The notes under the pieces are model-generated. The model did no database searches, had not been told where the DNA came from, and saw only the letters and a list, made by a program, of their open reading frames with translations. Of a stretch of 64,000 nucleotides of DNA, positions 16,368 through 23,792 are shown piece by piece. The stretch comes from Bradyrhizobium sp. CSS354. Its GTDB lineage: Bacteria; Pseudomonadota; Alphaproteobacteria; Rhizobiales; Xanthobacteraceae. Each line of letters begins with the position of its first letter. The first letter of the stretch is position 1. Made by a program: the position numbers and the translations under genes. The stretch is from positions 372,001-436,000 of the forward strand of contig NZ_JAACFU010000002.1 in NCBI RefSeq assembly GCF_029051725.1, in the 5' to 3' direction.

Positions 16368-16523
16368 ATGCGCCGGGAAGAATGGATTGCCGCGATCGTG
16401 CTTCGGATGGACCGCGTGGTCGAGATGATTGCGGAGTCCATTTGTGCTGGCGGCACCCCAGTTGCGGCACAGCGCGTGCTTTGGGGCTTGACTGCCGAAC
16501 TCGCAAGGCAGACCCAGCGATAG
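16368..16523 (+). CDS. Small unknown helical protein
   Basis: 51 residues, ATG 16368 with GGGAG upstream: MRREEWIAAIVLRMDRVVEM and so on. Amphipathic helices; no family recognised. Confidence 0.5.
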   Translation: MRREEWIAAIVLRMDRVVEMIAESICAGGTPVAAQRVLWGLTAELARQTQR

Positions 16524-16641
16524 TAGGGCCGCCTCAGGTGGGCGGCCTCTCGTCTGAACCGTGATTAGCTCAACTGCTTTAGGAACGAACTGCTTTCCTC
16601 CCGGTTGCCGCTTTTTCCCGATCGAACCCAGGGGCGGCGTA

Positions 16642-16812
16642 ATGAATGCTTTGGAACAGATCGGCGAGGCAGCGCCGGAATCGTCGAAGGCCAGATTAAC
16701 AGAGATGGCCATCAGCCTAACTTTCGGGACCGGTATCCTTGTTGCTACGGCGGCCTGGGCGTACTTCTTGGGGCACCTTCTAGTGCGGGCGATAACTTGG
16801 GCTCTGTCCTAG
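16642..16812 (+). CDS. Small single-pass membrane protein
   Basis: 56 residues, ATG 16642 after AGGGG. Residues 22-46 (EMAISLTFGTGILVATAAWA) form a membrane helix. Its 3' end overlaps the 3' end of the convergent gene at 16745-17008. Confidence 0.5.
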   Translation: MNALEQIGEAAPESSKARLTEMAISLTFGTGILVATAAWAYFLGHLLVRAITWALS

Positions 16813-17008
16813 CAGACGCCGCCTTACAGTAGTTCTCCGCCATCTCAAGCAGGGCAGCTCGACTGGGCTCGTGCTGAACAATTTCTGCCCATTCGCGGCA
16901 GACCTGCTGCATTTGATGATGGCCCCGAAACCGATCGCGACGCGGCCACAGCTCCCGGCCCATGATCCCCAGCAGCATGCCGAAAATTAGCCCGATAAGC
17001 GCGTCCAT
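16745..17008 (-). CDS. Small membrane-anchored protein
   Basis: 87 residues from ATG 17008. A hydrophobic N-terminus (DALIGLIFGMLLGIMG) anchors a charged domain containing CREWAEIVQHEP and RAALLEMAENYCKAA. It lies at the right end of the element, pointing inward. Confidence 0.45.
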   Translation of the reverse strand: MDALIGLIFGMLLGIMGRELWPRRDRFRGHHQMQQVCREWAEIVQHEPSRAALLEMAENYCKAASARTEPKLSPALEGAPRSTPRPP

Positions 17009-17043
17009 CGCCCGCCCCTCAATCGCGTTGGGCGAAGGCCGGT

Positions 17044-17065
17044 TGCTACCGGATTGCTACCCAAC
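17044..17065. promoter_or_regulatory. Candidate integrase arm-binding site, right
   Basis: TGCTACC at 17044-17050 and 17055-17061, followed by CAAC; 21 of 22 bases match 1875-1896. It lies 116 bp before the right attachment core. In the excised circle the two sites would flank the core. Confidence 0.55.
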
Positions 17066-17180
17066 TAGTTGGGACGACGTGAGATAGGCGGGAATGGAAG
17101 GCCGGCTGGACCAGGGAAATACCCAGTATTTCAGCACGATAAGGGGTCACGTAGGAGAGCCTGGCACGACCGATCCAGAA

Positions 17181-17221
17181 TTTGGAGACCGGTGCTCTAC
17201 CAATTGAGCTACACTCCTACG
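17181..17221. repeat. Right attachment core with truncated tRNA-Trp copy
   Basis: Exact copy of 1781-1821. Read on the minus strand it is the first 38 nucleotides of tRNA-Trp and then runs into element DNA, so it cannot make a full tRNA. The chromosomal upstream region of the original tRNA gene lies to its right, from 17222. Confidence 0.92.
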
Positions 17222-17381
17222 GACCCTGCGTTGCCGCTCGGATCAGGCCGCTTTGAAGCACAGGGGGCGGCCGGATTGCAAGGCCGGATTGCAAGGGTGA
17301 AGCGCGCTGGCTTCGCTTGTTTGTGCCGCGCCTTCTGGGCCACAGTCCGCTCCGAACAATAATAAGCAACCGGGAGTGCCC

Positions 17382-18635
17382 ATGACTGCCCAAGCCTCTG
17401 CGACTGCCCAAGCGTCCGTTACAGCCGCCCACCGCCCGTCGACCGCGCCGAAGACCCCGCATCTGCCGGAATCCCGCCCCGAGACGCTCGGGCTGTCGCG
17501 CCCCCGCCTCCAGGCCATGTCGGAGGCCTTCAAGCGCGAGATCGACAAGGGAACCGTGCCGGGCGTCACCGTGCTGGTGGCACGGCACGGCCAAGTCGGC
17601 TGGTTCGAGGCGCTCGGCAGGCAGAGCCCGACGGGCGCGGCGCCGATGGCCCATGATTCGATCTTCCGCATCTTCTCGATGACCAAGCCGATCGTGTCGG
17701 TCGGCATCATGGCGCTGGTCGAGGACGGCCACCTAATTCTTGGCGACGCGGTTGCGAAATTCATTCCGGAGTTCGCCGACCAGAAGGTTGGCGTGGTCAG
17801 CGGCGGCAAACTGGAACTGGTTCCGCCGAAACGCCCGATGACGGTGCAGGACCTGCTCCGCCACACCTCCGGCCTGACCTACGAGCACCAGGGCGACGGC
17901 CCCGTGCACAAGATCTACCAGGACTCGCGGGTGCGCAGCCGCAAGATCACCAATGCCGAGCACGCCACCCTGGTGGCGAGCTTCCCGCTGGTCTGCCATC
18001 CCGGCGACGAGTTCAACTACAGCCGCTCCACCGACATCCTCGGGCGCATCATCGAAATCGTCAGCGGCAAGTCGCTCGGCACGTACCTCGCCGAGCGCAT
18101 TCTCACGCCCTTGCAGATGGCCGAGACCGGTTTCTCGACAGCCGAGGCCAATGTCGGCCGGCTTGCCGAGCCGTTCGCGGCCGATCCCTGGACCGGCGAC
18201 AAGGTCGCGCTGTTCAATATGCTCGAGCAGCCGATCATGGAGTCCGGCGGCGGTGGCCTTGTCTCCACCACCATGGATTATGCTCGCTTCGCGCTGATGC
18301 TGCGCAATGGCGGCACGCTCGACGGCAACAGGATCATCGGCCGCAAGACGCTGGAGTTGATGGCCTCCGATCATCTCGGACCTCACGTCGTGACCAACGG
18401 CACGCTGCTGTCGCCGGGCCACGGTTTTGGCCTCGGCTTCGCGGTGCGCCGCGAGGCCGGCATCGCGCCCTTCCCCGGCAGCGTCGGCCAGTATTTCTGG
18501 AGCGGCATTGCGGGGACGTTCTTCTGGATCGATCCAAAGGAGGATCTGTTCGTCGTCTTCATGAGCCAGGGCCCGGGACAGCGCGACTTTACGCGAACGC
18601 TGGTGCGGGATTTGGTGTACGCGGCGGTGGATTGA
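17382..18635 (+). CDS. Beta-lactamase-fold serine hydrolase
   Basis: 417 residues from ATG 17382, chosen for GGGAG six bases upstream; a GTG at 17376 is in frame. The class C/esterase motif SxxK is in FSMTKPI (about residue 104), a YSRS element stands where YxN occurs, and a glycine-rich loop (MESGGGGLVS) follows. The domain extends to the C-terminus. Members include esterases, D-aminopeptidases and PBP-like hydrolases. No obvious secretion signal, so a cytoplasmic esterase is more likely than a resistance enzyme. Confidence 0.85.
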   Translation: MTAQASATAQASVTAAHRPSTAPKTPHLPESRPETLGLSRPRLQAMSEAFKREIDKGTVPGVTVLVARHGQVGWFEALGRQSPTGAAPMAHDSIFRIFSMTKPIVSVGIMALVEDGHLILGDAVAKFIPEFADQKVGVVSGGKLELVPPKRPMTVQDLLRHTSGLTYEHQGDGPVHKIYQDSRVRSRKITNAEHATLVASFPLVCHPGDEFNYSRSTDILGRIIEIVSGKSLGTYLAERILTPLQMAETGFSTAEANVGRLAEPFAADPWTGDKVALFNMLEQPIMESGGGGLVSTTMDYARFALMLRNGGTLDGNRIIGRKTLELMASDHLGPHVVTNGTLLSPGHGFGLGFAVRREAGIAPFPGSVGQYFWSGIAGTFFWIDPKEDLFVVFMSQGPGQRDFTRTLVRDLVYAAVD

Positions 18636-18675
18636 GGTCTTTGCCTAGTCGCAGCGTCGCACCTCCACACTCCCT

Positions 18676-18786
18676 GTCATGCCGCGCGAAGGTGGGGCAT
18701 CCAGTACTCCGCAGCGGATGTGGTGAGAGCGAGCTCTCCAACGACCGCTGCGGAGTACTGGATCGCCCGCCTTCGCGGGCGATGAC
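18676..18786. repeat. Long inverted repeat between genes
   Basis: Two arms of about 42 bp (18676-18717 and 18745-18786) with few mismatches enclose a 27-base spacer. It lies between convergent genes, so its transcript could act as a bidirectional terminator. Confidence 0.75.
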
Positions 18787-18799
18787 AGCTACTGGGGCC

Positions 18800-19567
18800 T
18801 CAGCTGATCGTTGCGCCGCCGTCGATCACCATGGTCTGGCCGGTCATGAAGTCGCCGGCCTTCGAGCCCAGGAACACCGCAGCGCCCGCGATCTCGTCGG
18901 GGACGCCGATGCGCAGCAGCGGCGAACGCGCGGTGGAGGCTTTCAGATTCTCCGGATTGTCCCACAACGCTTTCGCGAAATCGGTCTTGATCAGGCCGGG
19001 CGCGATGCAGTTCACGCGGATGTTGTGCGGGCCGTACTCGCAGGCCAGGTTGCGCGCGAGCTGCATGTCGGCGGCTTTCGAGATCGCGTAGGCGCCGAGG
19101 ATGGTCGAGCCTTTGAGGCCGCCGATCGAGGACACAATGATGATCGAACCGTCCTTGCGCTCGATCATCTGCGGCACCACCATCGAGATCAGCCAGTTAT
19201 TGGCGACGATGTTGTTGTCCAGGATCTTCCTGAACTGATCGTCGGAGATGCCGGCGAGCGGGCCGTAATACGGGTTCGACGCGGCGTTGCAGACCAGCAC
19301 GTCGATCTTGCCGAAGACGCGGTTGCTCTCGTCGATGAGGTTTTGCAGGTTTTCCTTCGACGAGATGTTGGCGGCGATCGCGACCGCCGTGCCCTTGCCG
19401 AACTTGTCGTTGATGCCCTTCGCGACCTGGTCGCAAACGTCAGCCTTGCGCGAGGAGATCACCACCTTGGCGCTGTGCTCGGCCATGCGTTCGGCGATCG
19501 CAAGCCCGATGCCGCGCGTCGAGCCGGTGATGACGGCGACTTTCCCCTTCATGTCGAACAAGGTCAT
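18800..19567 (-). CDS. Short-chain dehydrogenase/reductase
   Basis: 255 residues. Classical SDR: cofactor loop TGSTRGIG (residues 14-21), NAA motif in CNAASNPYYG, catalytic Ser in IVSSIGG, Tyr and Lys in YAISKAA, and C-terminal FMTGQTMVIDGG. The arginine after the glycine-rich loop is compatible with NADP(H). Substrate unknown. It is read in the same direction as the histidine phosphatase, across an inverted repeat. Confidence 0.9.
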   Translation of the reverse strand: MTLFDMKGKVAVITGSTRGIGLAIAERMAEHSAKVVISSRKADVCDQVAKGINDKFGKGTAVAIAANISSKENLQNLIDESNRVFGKIDVLVCNAASNPYYGPLAGISDDQFRKILDNNIVANNWLISMVVPQMIERKDGSIIIVSSIGGLKGSTILGAYAISKAADMQLARNLACEYGPHNIRVNCIAPGLIKTDFAKALWDNPENLKASTARSPLLRIGVPDEIAGAAVFLGSKAGDFMTGQTMVIDGGATIS

Positions 19568-19599
19568 GTTTCTCTCCCAGATTGATCTTCGTGTTCATT

Positions 19600-19675
19600 G
19601 TCATTCCGGGGCGGCGAAGCCGAACCCGGAATCTCGAGATTCCGGGTCCGGTCCTGCGGACCGTCCCGGAATGAC
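19600..19675. repeat. Compound palindromic repeat
   Basis: Outer arms GTCATTCCGGG (19600-19610) and CCCGGAATGAC (19665-19675) enclose a perfect 22-bp palindrome (19625-19646) and a smaller GGTCC/GGACC hairpin, giving a cloverleaf-like fold. Confidence 0.8.
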
Positions 19676-19682
19676 AGCTCAC

Positions 19683-20381
19683 TCAGGCGAGCTTCTTGAC
19701 TTCCGGCCCCGCGGGTTGATGCATCGCCGCATGCGCGTCGTCCGCGATCCACGGCTGCTGGTTCACCATCGGCAGCCGCCAGACATTGCGCTCGGGACTT
19801 GCGAAATAGTCGAGCCGCGTCACCGAGCAATTGTCGATATCGAACGCGAGCCCCCGCTCCGGCTGATTGTCGAGCGCCAGCCCCAGCGCCGCCTTGATGG
19901 TGCCGCCATGTGCGACCGCGATCACGTCCTGCCCGGCTGCCTCGATGTTGATCCGCTCGATGGTGCGGCGGGTGCGGTTGTAGAGGTCCATGAAGCTCTC
20001 GCCGCCGGGTGCGGGCTCGTTAATGTCGGCGAACCAGCTCGAGCCGACGGGACGGCTGGCGATGAACTCGGCGCGGTTCATGCCCTGCCATCGCCCGAGA
20101 TTCTGTTCGGCGAGGTCCGCTTCCCATGTCATCGACGCAGGCCTAGGGAAGCCCGCCGCCCAGATCGCTTCGGCAGTCTGATGCGTGCGCATCAGATTGC
20201 TCGAATACCAGACCGCCTTGCGTGGCAGCACCTTGGCAACAGCATTGAAGACGTAGGTATCGCTGGTGTCGCAGGCGAGATCGGACTGACCGTAGATGTT
20301 GCCGCCGTCATTGCGCACGGGCGCGTGACGGACCCACCACCAGCGTGTCGTCACCACTTTGGGCTTGTCTGCGCCTGCCAT
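19683..20381 (-). CDS. Histidine phosphatase family protein
   Basis: 232 residues. The family RHG box appears as RHAPVRN (residue 18 on), with LMRTHQTAEAI, the acid GGESFMDLYNR and the second catalytic His in AVAHGGTIKA. Such enzymes dephosphorylate sugar phosphates, cobalamin precursors or proteins. It is not near cobalamin genes, so the substrate is open. Confidence 0.85.
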   Translation of the reverse strand: MAGADKPKVVTTRWWWVRHAPVRNDGGNIYGQSDLACDTSDTYVFNAVAKVLPRKAVWYSSNLMRTHQTAEAIWAAGFPRPASMTWEADLAEQNLGRWQGMNRAEFIASRPVGSSWFADINEPAPGGESFMDLYNRTRRTIERINIEAAGQDVIAVAHGGTIKAALGLALDNQPERGLAFDIDNCSVTRLDYFASPERNVWRLPMVNQQPWIADDAHAAMHQPAGPEVKKLA

Positions 20382-20515
20382 CGAAACCCTTCCATCGCGT
20401 TTGATGTCGCTGTACGTCAGTAGTGAACGTGTCTCAAGACACTTTACCGTTTGAAATCTTGTTTGAAATTCCGTCGCGCGGCAAGCGTCGCGTGCGAACC
20501 AAAGGGAGAAATCGC

Positions 20516-21301
20516 ATGGGCCGTCTGCAAGGCAAATCCGTCATCATCACCGGTGCCGGCAGCGGCATCGGCCGCGCCGCCGCGCTGCTATTCACCAGGG
20601 AAGGCGCCAAGCTGATCGCGGTCGATCGCACCGAGGCGGTGAAGGAGACGGTCGACGAGGTGAAGAAGGCCGGCGGTGTCGCGGAAGCCATGATGGCGGA
20701 CGCGGGCTCCGAGCAGGACGTCATCGCCGTGATCGACAAGGCGGTGAAGACGCACGGGCGGCTCGACGTGATCTGGGCCAATGCCGGCGTCTCCGGCGGA
20801 CTCGTTCCGCTCGGCGAGCAGACCGTCGAGCAATGGCAGGAGGTCTTGCGCATCAATCTGATCGGGCCGTTCCTCGCAGTGAAGCATGCGATGCCGCACA
20901 TGGTGAAGCAGCAGTCCGGCGCGATCGTGCTGACCGCGTCCGTCGCGGGCCTCAAGGCCGGCGCCAGCGGACATCCCTATGCCGCGAGCAAGGCCGGCGT
21001 CATCTCCCTGGTGCAGACCACCGCCTATTCGCTCACCAGCACCGGCGTGCGCATTAACGCAGTGTGCCCGGGCCTGATCGAGACCGGCATGACCAAGCCG
21101 ATCTTCGACCGCGCCAAGGAGCGCGGCACCGCCGACAAGATCGGTCAGCTCAACCCGCTCAAGCGCCCCGGCCAGCCGCACGAGCTCGCCGCGATGGGAT
21201 TGTTCTTGGCCAGCGACGAGGCGTCGTATGTCAACGGCCAGGCGTTCCCGGTGGACGGCGGCCTCACCGCGTCGATGCCGTATACGGGGAAGCCGGTTTA
21301 G
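20516..21301 (+). CDS. Short-chain dehydrogenase/reductase
   Basis: 261 residues from ATG 20516, preceded by AAGGGAG; in-frame codons further upstream lack a ribosome-binding site. SDR landmarks: TGAGSGIG (residues 12-19), Asp at the end of strand 2 (AVDRTE, favouring NAD), NAG in WANAGVSGG, Ser in LTASVAG, YAASKAG, and the PVDGG tail. It is transcribed away from the histidine phosphatase. Likely an oxidoreductase of acyl, sugar or secondary alcohol substrates. Confidence 0.9.
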   Translation: MGRLQGKSVIITGAGSGIGRAAALLFTREGAKLIAVDRTEAVKETVDEVKKAGGVAEAMMADAGSEQDVIAVIDKAVKTHGRLDVIWANAGVSGGLVPLGEQTVEQWQEVLRINLIGPFLAVKHAMPHMVKQQSGAIVLTASVAGLKAGASGHPYAASKAGVISLVQTTAYSLTSTGVRINAVCPGLIETGMTKPIFDRAKERGTADKIGQLNPLKRPGQPHELAAMGLFLASDEASYVNGQAFPVDGGLTASMPYTGKPV

Positions 21302-21318
21302 CACAACTGCTTCAGCAC

Positions 21319-21398
21319 CGTCATTGCGAGCGTAGCGAAGCAATCCAGAGTCTTTCCGCAGCGGGAGCCTGGATTGCTTCGCTGCGCTCGCAATGACG
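21319..21398. repeat. Palindromic intergenic repeat (family A, copy 1)
   Basis: Left arm CGTCATTGCGAGCGTAGCGA, continuing AGCAATCCAG, and a matching right arm ending CAATGACG. A near-identical copy lies at 22947-23033. Confidence 0.85.
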
Positions 21399-21584
21399 GA
21401 GCCTGTGGGTGGCAGGGTCGCGCTTCCATTCGCACTCCAGATCGCAGACACACCTTCGCCCTCTCGCGGCTCATTGCGCCCGAGCTTTGCTTCGTCGCCT
21501 TACGCTCAACGAAAGAGGGCGCAGGGTTGCGTCCCGCGTTGACCACAATTGGGGTGTTTTGCCCGACAGGCAACGCAAAGTCTT

Positions 21585-21671
21585 GTAGCCCGGATGGAGC
21601 GCAGCGAAATCCGGGAATCCATTCACGCGGACAAGAGGTCCCGGATTACGCTTTCGCTCCATCCGGGCTAC
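21585..21671. repeat. Palindromic intergenic repeat (family B)
   Basis: Arms GTAGCCCGGATGGAGC (from 21585) and GCTCCATCCGGGCTAC (to 21671). The sequence differs from family A. Only one copy in this window. Confidence 0.75.
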
Positions 21672-21763
21672 GGACCTGTGATCTGGATTTGCGCCTCCAG
21701 CCACCGCATTGGTATGGTTCGTGCAGGCACTTCAGCTTCCATCCCCCTGACAAGAACGTGAAA

Positions 21764-22936
21764 ATGCCAAGCTCAAGACCCGACCGCATTCGCAAGCTGC
21801 TCGCCGACCTCGTCGGCTTCGACACGATCAGCGATCGCTCCAACCTGCCCCTGATCGCGCATATCGAAGGCTATCTCGCCGCGCTCGGCGTCAAGGGCGA
21901 GCGCATCGTTGACGAGACCGGACAGAAAGCCTCGCTATGGGTCACCATTGGACCCGAGGACCGCCCCGGTCTGGTGCTGTCGGGACATACCGACGTGGTG
22001 CCCGTGGTCGGCCAGGACTGGAGCCACGATCCATTCAAGCTGATCGAGCGCGACGGCAAGCTCTACGGCCGCGGCACCACCGACATGAAGGGTTTTGTCG
22101 CCGTGTGCCTCGCCATGGTGCCGGAGATGCTGGAAGCGAAGTTCGCGACGCCGATTCACCTCGCGATCTCTTATGACGAGGAGATCGGCTGCGTCGGCGT
22201 GCGGCCGATGCTGCGCGAGGTAGCGAAGAAACGCGTGAAGCCGCTCGGCGCCTTCATCGGCGAGCCGACCGAGATGAAGGTCATCATCGGGCACAAGGGC
22301 AAGCACGGCGTGCGCGCCACGTTCAAGGGGCTCGCCCGCCACTCCTCGATCGCGCCCGACGGGGTCAACGCCATCGAATACGCCGCCGAGCTGATCGTCG
22401 AGATCCGACGCCGCGCCGTGGCGCTCGCAGCCGTGCGAGCGGCCGACAGCCTCTACGACGTCCCGCACTCGACGCTGCTCACCAGCATCGTCCATGGCGG
22501 CGCCGCGCTGAACATCGTGCCGGATACTTGCACGGTGGATTTCGAATGCCGTGGCATCGGCATCACCGAGTCGCGCGAGGTCACGGATGCGATCGTTGCC
22601 TGGGCCAAGGCGGAGATCGAGCCCGCGATGAAGGCCAGACATCCGGAGTGCGGCATTGATTTCGAGGAGATCCTCGACTACCCCGCCCTCGACACGGCGG
22701 CCGATGCGACAATCGTCACGCTGGCCAAGAGCCTTGCGGGGCGCAACGACCACGCCAAGGTCGCCTTCGGCACCGAGGCAAGCCTGTTCGCCAGCATGGT
22801 CGATATCCCGTCCGTCGTGATCGGCCCCGGCTCGATCGCACAGGCTCATACACCGGACGAGTTCGTGGAAATGGCGGAGCTGGAGAAATGCGCGAGCTTC
22901 GTGGAGAAGCTGATCGCGCATTGCGAGAAGGGGTGA
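21764..22936 (+). CDS. argE: Acetylornithine deacetylase-type M20 peptidase
   Basis: 390 residues from ATG 21764 (GTG 21758 possible). M20 metal ligands and motifs are visible: SGHTDVVPV (His-Asp), RGTTDMKGF (bridging Asp), DEEIGCVG (catalytic and ligand Glu), IGEPTEM and the late AHTPDEF histidine. The GHKGKHG and ARHSSI dimerisation-domain phrases are typical of ArgE. The enzyme removes acetyl from N-acetylornithine; related deacylases share the fold, so the substrate is likely but not certain. Confidence 0.85.
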   Translation: MPSSRPDRIRKLLADLVGFDTISDRSNLPLIAHIEGYLAALGVKGERIVDETGQKASLWVTIGPEDRPGLVLSGHTDVVPVVGQDWSHDPFKLIERDGKLYGRGTTDMKGFVAVCLAMVPEMLEAKFATPIHLAISYDEEIGCVGVRPMLREVAKKRVKPLGAFIGEPTEMKVIIGHKGKHGVRATFKGLARHSSIAPDGVNAIEYAAELIVEIRRRAVALAAVRAADSLYDVPHSTLLTSIVHGGAALNIVPDTCTVDFECRGIGITESREVTDAIVAWAKAEIEPAMKARHPECGIDFEEILDYPALDTAADATIVTLAKSLAGRNDHAKVAFGTEASLFASMVDIPSVVIGPGSIAQAHTPDEFVEMAELEKCASFVEKLIAHCEKG

Positions 22937-22946
22937 GGCTTCTTCT

Positions 22947-23033
22947 CGTCATTGCGAGCGAAGCGAAGCAATCCAGAATCGTTCCGCGGGGGCAGTCTGG
23001 ATTGCTTCGTCGCAAGAGCTCCTCGCAATGACG
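22947..23033. repeat. Palindromic intergenic repeat (family A, copy 2)
   Basis: Same arms as 21319-21398 (CGTCATTGCGAGCG, AGCGAAGCAATCCAG) with an 8-base insertion in the right arm. Lies between convergent genes. Confidence 0.85.
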
Positions 23034-23075
23034 GGAGTATGTGGGGCAGCGCGTATCCCACGTGAGCGGTGCGCC

Positions 23076-23702
23076 TCAGCGCTCCTGCAATGCCAGCCGC
23101 ACGCCGATCGCGCAGTAGATGGTCCCGACCACCTTGCCCTGCCATTTCACGACGGCTGGATGGCGGCGTAGCAAATTGCCAAGGCGACCGGCGCCGACGG
23201 CGAACACCACCGTGCTGACGAGGCCGAGCCACACGAAGACAGCGCCGAACAGCGCGAGCTGCAGCGTCGTCGAACCATGCTCGGGACGGACGAACTGCGG
23301 CAGGAACGCAAGGAAGAACAGCGCGGTCTTCGGATTGAGCACCTCAGTCAGCACGGCCTGCCGGAATGCCCGCGCTGCGCTGATCGCGGGCGCGCCGCCA
23401 TTCACCTCGAGCGGCGTCTTGTCGAGCATGGCGCGAATGCCGAGATAGATCAGGAAGCCTGCGCCTGCGTATTTGACAACGCTGAACAGGAGCGCCGACG
23501 TTGCGATGACCGCAGAGAGGCCGACGATTGCCATTGTGGTGTGGACCACGTCACCGGCCGCAATTCCCGCCCCCGTCGCGATGCCGACCCTGGTTCCCGA
23601 GCTTGCGGCGCGCGCCATGGTGAGGAGTGTCGCCGGTCCGGGAATGAAGACGAACCCGAGGACGATAAGGATGTAGGTGATGAGCGTGGTGTGGTCGATC
23701 AT
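23076..23702 (-). CDS. LysE/RhtB-family amino-acid exporter
   Basis: 208 residues from ATG 23702. Six hydrophobic segments are visible. The N-terminal family phrase GFVFIPGPATLLTMARAASS matches LysE/RhtB proteins, as does LTEVLNPKTALFFLAFLPQF. Members export amino acids or homoserine lactones across the inner membrane. The substrate is not predictable. Confidence 0.9.
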   Translation of the reverse strand: MIDHTTLITYILIVLGFVFIPGPATLLTMARAASSGTRVGIATGAGIAAGDVVHTTMAIVGLSAVIATSALLFSVVKYAGAGFLIYLGIRAMLDKTPLEVNGGAPAISAARAFRQAVLTEVLNPKTALFFLAFLPQFVRPEHGSTTLQLALFGAVFVWLGLVSTVVFAVGAGRLGNLLRRHPAVVKWQGKVVGTIYCAIGVRLALQER

Positions 23703-23792
23703 GCGGACATCTCTCTCGTCATTCTGTCTCGTGTCCCGGACACGAGAGGAACGCAAGCAAAGGCGCGGCCGCCGGCCGCGCCTTCGGATTCC

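Larger units (their letters stand above)
1781..17221. mobile_element. 15.4-kb integrated element in tRNA-Trp (phage satellite or stripped prophage)
   Basis: Bounded by a perfect 41-bp direct repeat (1781-1821 and 17181-17221). A tyrosine integrase gene ends just inside the left repeat. Gene order is phage-like: integrase and Arc-type repressor leftward; excisionase-like gene, TSCPD-like protein, RusA and primase/helicase-like ATPase rightward; then a terminase block, a tail-collar protein and many small genes. Portal, capsid, head-tail, tape measure, holin and endolysin genes are not recognisable. The length and gene content fit satellites that exploit a helper phage. A prophage that lost its morphogenesis genes is the main alternative. 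Confidence 0.85.

Noticed and set aside
17181..17221. Second tRNA-Trp gene
   Set aside because: Only the first 38 nucleotides are present; the T-arm and acceptor 3' strand are missing.
19287..20423. 378-codon plus-strand frame
   Set aside because: Runs antisense through the end of an SDR gene, a palindromic repeat and the phosphatase gene, so it cannot be a single protein.
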